This document shows positions 63,237-64,000 of a stretch of DNA of 64,000 nt, one piece after another; position 1 is the stretch's first letter, and every line of letters starts with the position of its first letter. The DNA comes from Gillisella vitis. GTDB lineage: Bacteria; Pseudomonadota; Alphaproteobacteria; Rhizobiales; Rhizobiaceae. The notes under the pieces were generated by a model that saw only the letters and a program-made list of their open reading frames with translations, searched no databases and had not been told where the DNA came from. Where the stretch lies: assembly GCF_001541345.2 (NCBI RefSeq), contig NZ_LMVL02000007.1, positions 1 to 64,000 of the forward strand. The letters are read 5' to 3'. The position numbers and the translations under genes are program-made.

Positions 63237-63799
63237 TGTCGGTAAATCCCGAAGCGATCGTAATCGGTGCGTCAGCCGGCGCTCTTGAGGCACTATCGGC
63301 GATTTTGCCGGTTCTGCCGCGAGACTTCCGATTACCGATCATTGTTGTCGTGCACGTTCCGCCGGACAAACGTAGCGTCATGGCCGAGCTTTTCCAGGCG
63401 AAGTGCCAACTTTCGGCGCGTGAGGCCGAGGACAAGGAGCCGCTCGCCGGCGGGACGATCTATTTCGCGCCGCCGGACTATCATCTACTGCTTGAAGCCG
63501 ATAGGAGCCTTGCACTGTCTAGCGACGAGCCCGTCCTCTTCTCCCGCCCCTCGATCGACGTTCTATTTGAGAGCGCCGCGGACGCTTACGGGCCGGCCTT
63601 GATCGCAATCGTGCTCACGGGCGCCAACAGCGATGGCGCCAAGGGGTTGCAGGCTGTAGTAGACGCAGGGGGAGCGGCGCTTGTCCAGGATCCAGCGGAT
63701 GCGTTCGCGTCCGCAATGCCCGAAGCTGCCATTCAATTGTGTCCGAGTGCCCGTGTCTTGTCGCTCGACGCGATCGCAGAATATTTAAGAGAGGTTTAA
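63233..63799 (+). CDS. cheB: CheB-type methylesterase without receiver domain
   Basis: This 188-aa protein consists of the CheB catalytic domain only. The nucleophilic serine lies at residue 14 in IVIGASAGALEAL, the histidine in VVVHVPPDKRS at 41, and the aspartate in VLTGANSDGAKGL. The RAL-type regulatory receiver of classical CheB is absent. It overlaps cheR by ATGA and is followed 7 bases later by a receiver gene that could replace the missing regulatory domain. The expected reaction is removal of methyl esters or deamidation of receptor glutamines. Confidence 0.92.
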   Translation: MMSVNPEAIVIGASAGALEALSAILPVLPRDFRLPIIVVVHVPPDKRSVMAELFQAKCQLSAREAEDKEPLAGGTIYFAPPDYHLLLEADRSLALSSDEPVLFSRPSIDVLFESAADAYGPALIAIVLTGANSDGAKGLQAVVDAGGAALVQDPADAFASAMPEAAIQLCPSARVLSLDAIAEYLREV

Positions 63800-63806
63800 G
63801 ACGAAT

Positions 63807-64000
63807 ATGGAGCCTGTGCCGTTTCTACTGGTCGATGACCTTGAGGAAAACCTCCTGTCACTGGAAGCGCTGCTTCGTCGCAATGATCTTCTTATTCTCA
63901 AGGCAAAATCGGGCGATCAGGCTTTGGAAATTCTGCTGCACAACGACGTCGCTCTGGCGCTCGTCGACGTGCAGATGCCGGGTCTCAATGGGTTCGAGCT
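63807..64000 (+). CDS. Receiver-domain protein, N-terminal part, cut by the window edge
   Basis: Sixty-four residues are visible from ATG 63807: FLLVDDLEENLLSLEALLRR with the acidic pair, KSGDQALEILL, and LALVDVQMPGLNGFE with the phospho-accepting aspartate. It runs beyond the window, so it may be a single receiver or the N-terminus of a receiver-kinase. Tight spacing to cheB puts it in the same operon. Confidence 0.88.
   Translation, partial: MEPVPFLLVDDLEENLLSLEALLRRNDLLILKAKSGDQALEILLHNDVALALVDVQMPGLNGFE

Noticed and set aside
1..64000. tRNA genes or an integrative-element attachment site
   Set aside because: No tRNA-like sequence or tRNA-end direct repeat was recognised by reading. A dedicated tRNA search was not possible.

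Overview
The window looks like an accessory region of an alphaproteobacterial, probably Rhizobiaceae-type, replicon. This is inferred from high-GC coding sequence, a recombinase element of the kind common in rhizobial symbiotic and plasmid DNA, LysE-type exporters, Bug-type receptors, and many PAS/GGDEF/chemotaxis sensory proteins. No rRNA, tRNA, replication or partition gene was seen. Nearly every region boundary is an insertion sequence or its remnant, and many genes are truncated or frameshifted.

Layout. 1-4107: the tail of an unknown protein, then a minus-strand group: a 599-aa unknown protein with a possible PD-(D/E)XK-like patch, a ComF-like phosphoribosyltransferase, a SLOG-type Rossmann protein and an XRE regulator. 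The last three form a tight operon. 4259-8046: a complete Tn3-family transposon (tnpR, res, tnpA, 45-bp inverted repeats) without matching target duplications; its right end cuts into a fumarylacetoacetate-hydrolase-family gene. 8866-11223: an in-frame chimera of a ring-cleavage-type VOC dioxygenase and the C-terminal half of an RND efflux pump, followed by a frameshifted patatin lipoprotein.

12783-27893: an aromatic-catabolism cluster. A MarR regulator faces a promoter carrying a perfect 18-bp palindrome. Downstream lie a flavin reductase, an acyl-CoA-dehydrogenase-fold monooxygenase, a broken MFS carrier, an OprB-type porin, a SnoaL-like protein, a glutathione transferase, an intact VOC extradiol dioxygenase, an MhpA-like FAD hydroxylase, a second MFS carrier, an acetoacetate-decarboxylase-family protein, an FAH-family hydrolase, an aldehyde dehydrogenase and two decayed CoA-transferase genes. 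Together they suggest uptake, ring hydroxylation, meta cleavage, semialdehyde oxidation and hydrolysis of an unidentified aromatic compound. The final CoA-transfer step appears lost locally.

28248-42025: a chemoreceptor, a Bug-type receptor, an amidohydrolase remnant, then a mobile-element patchwork (IS21-like, a DUF5372/large serine recombinase element, a second IS21-like tail, IS1182, IS5) enclosing a LysE exporter and a NUDT22-like Nudix gene. 42387-64000: signal transduction. It contains a multi-PAS hybrid kinase, an IS630 split by an IS1111-group element, a soluble PAS chemoreceptor ending in NWEEF, an HD-GYP phosphodiesterase, a LysE exporter, relics of ArsR, IS5 and asparagine-synthase genes, a GGDEF-EAL protein followed by two orphan glutamate-type binding proteins, and a CHASE3 hybrid kinase - CheR - CheB - receiver operon running off the right edge.
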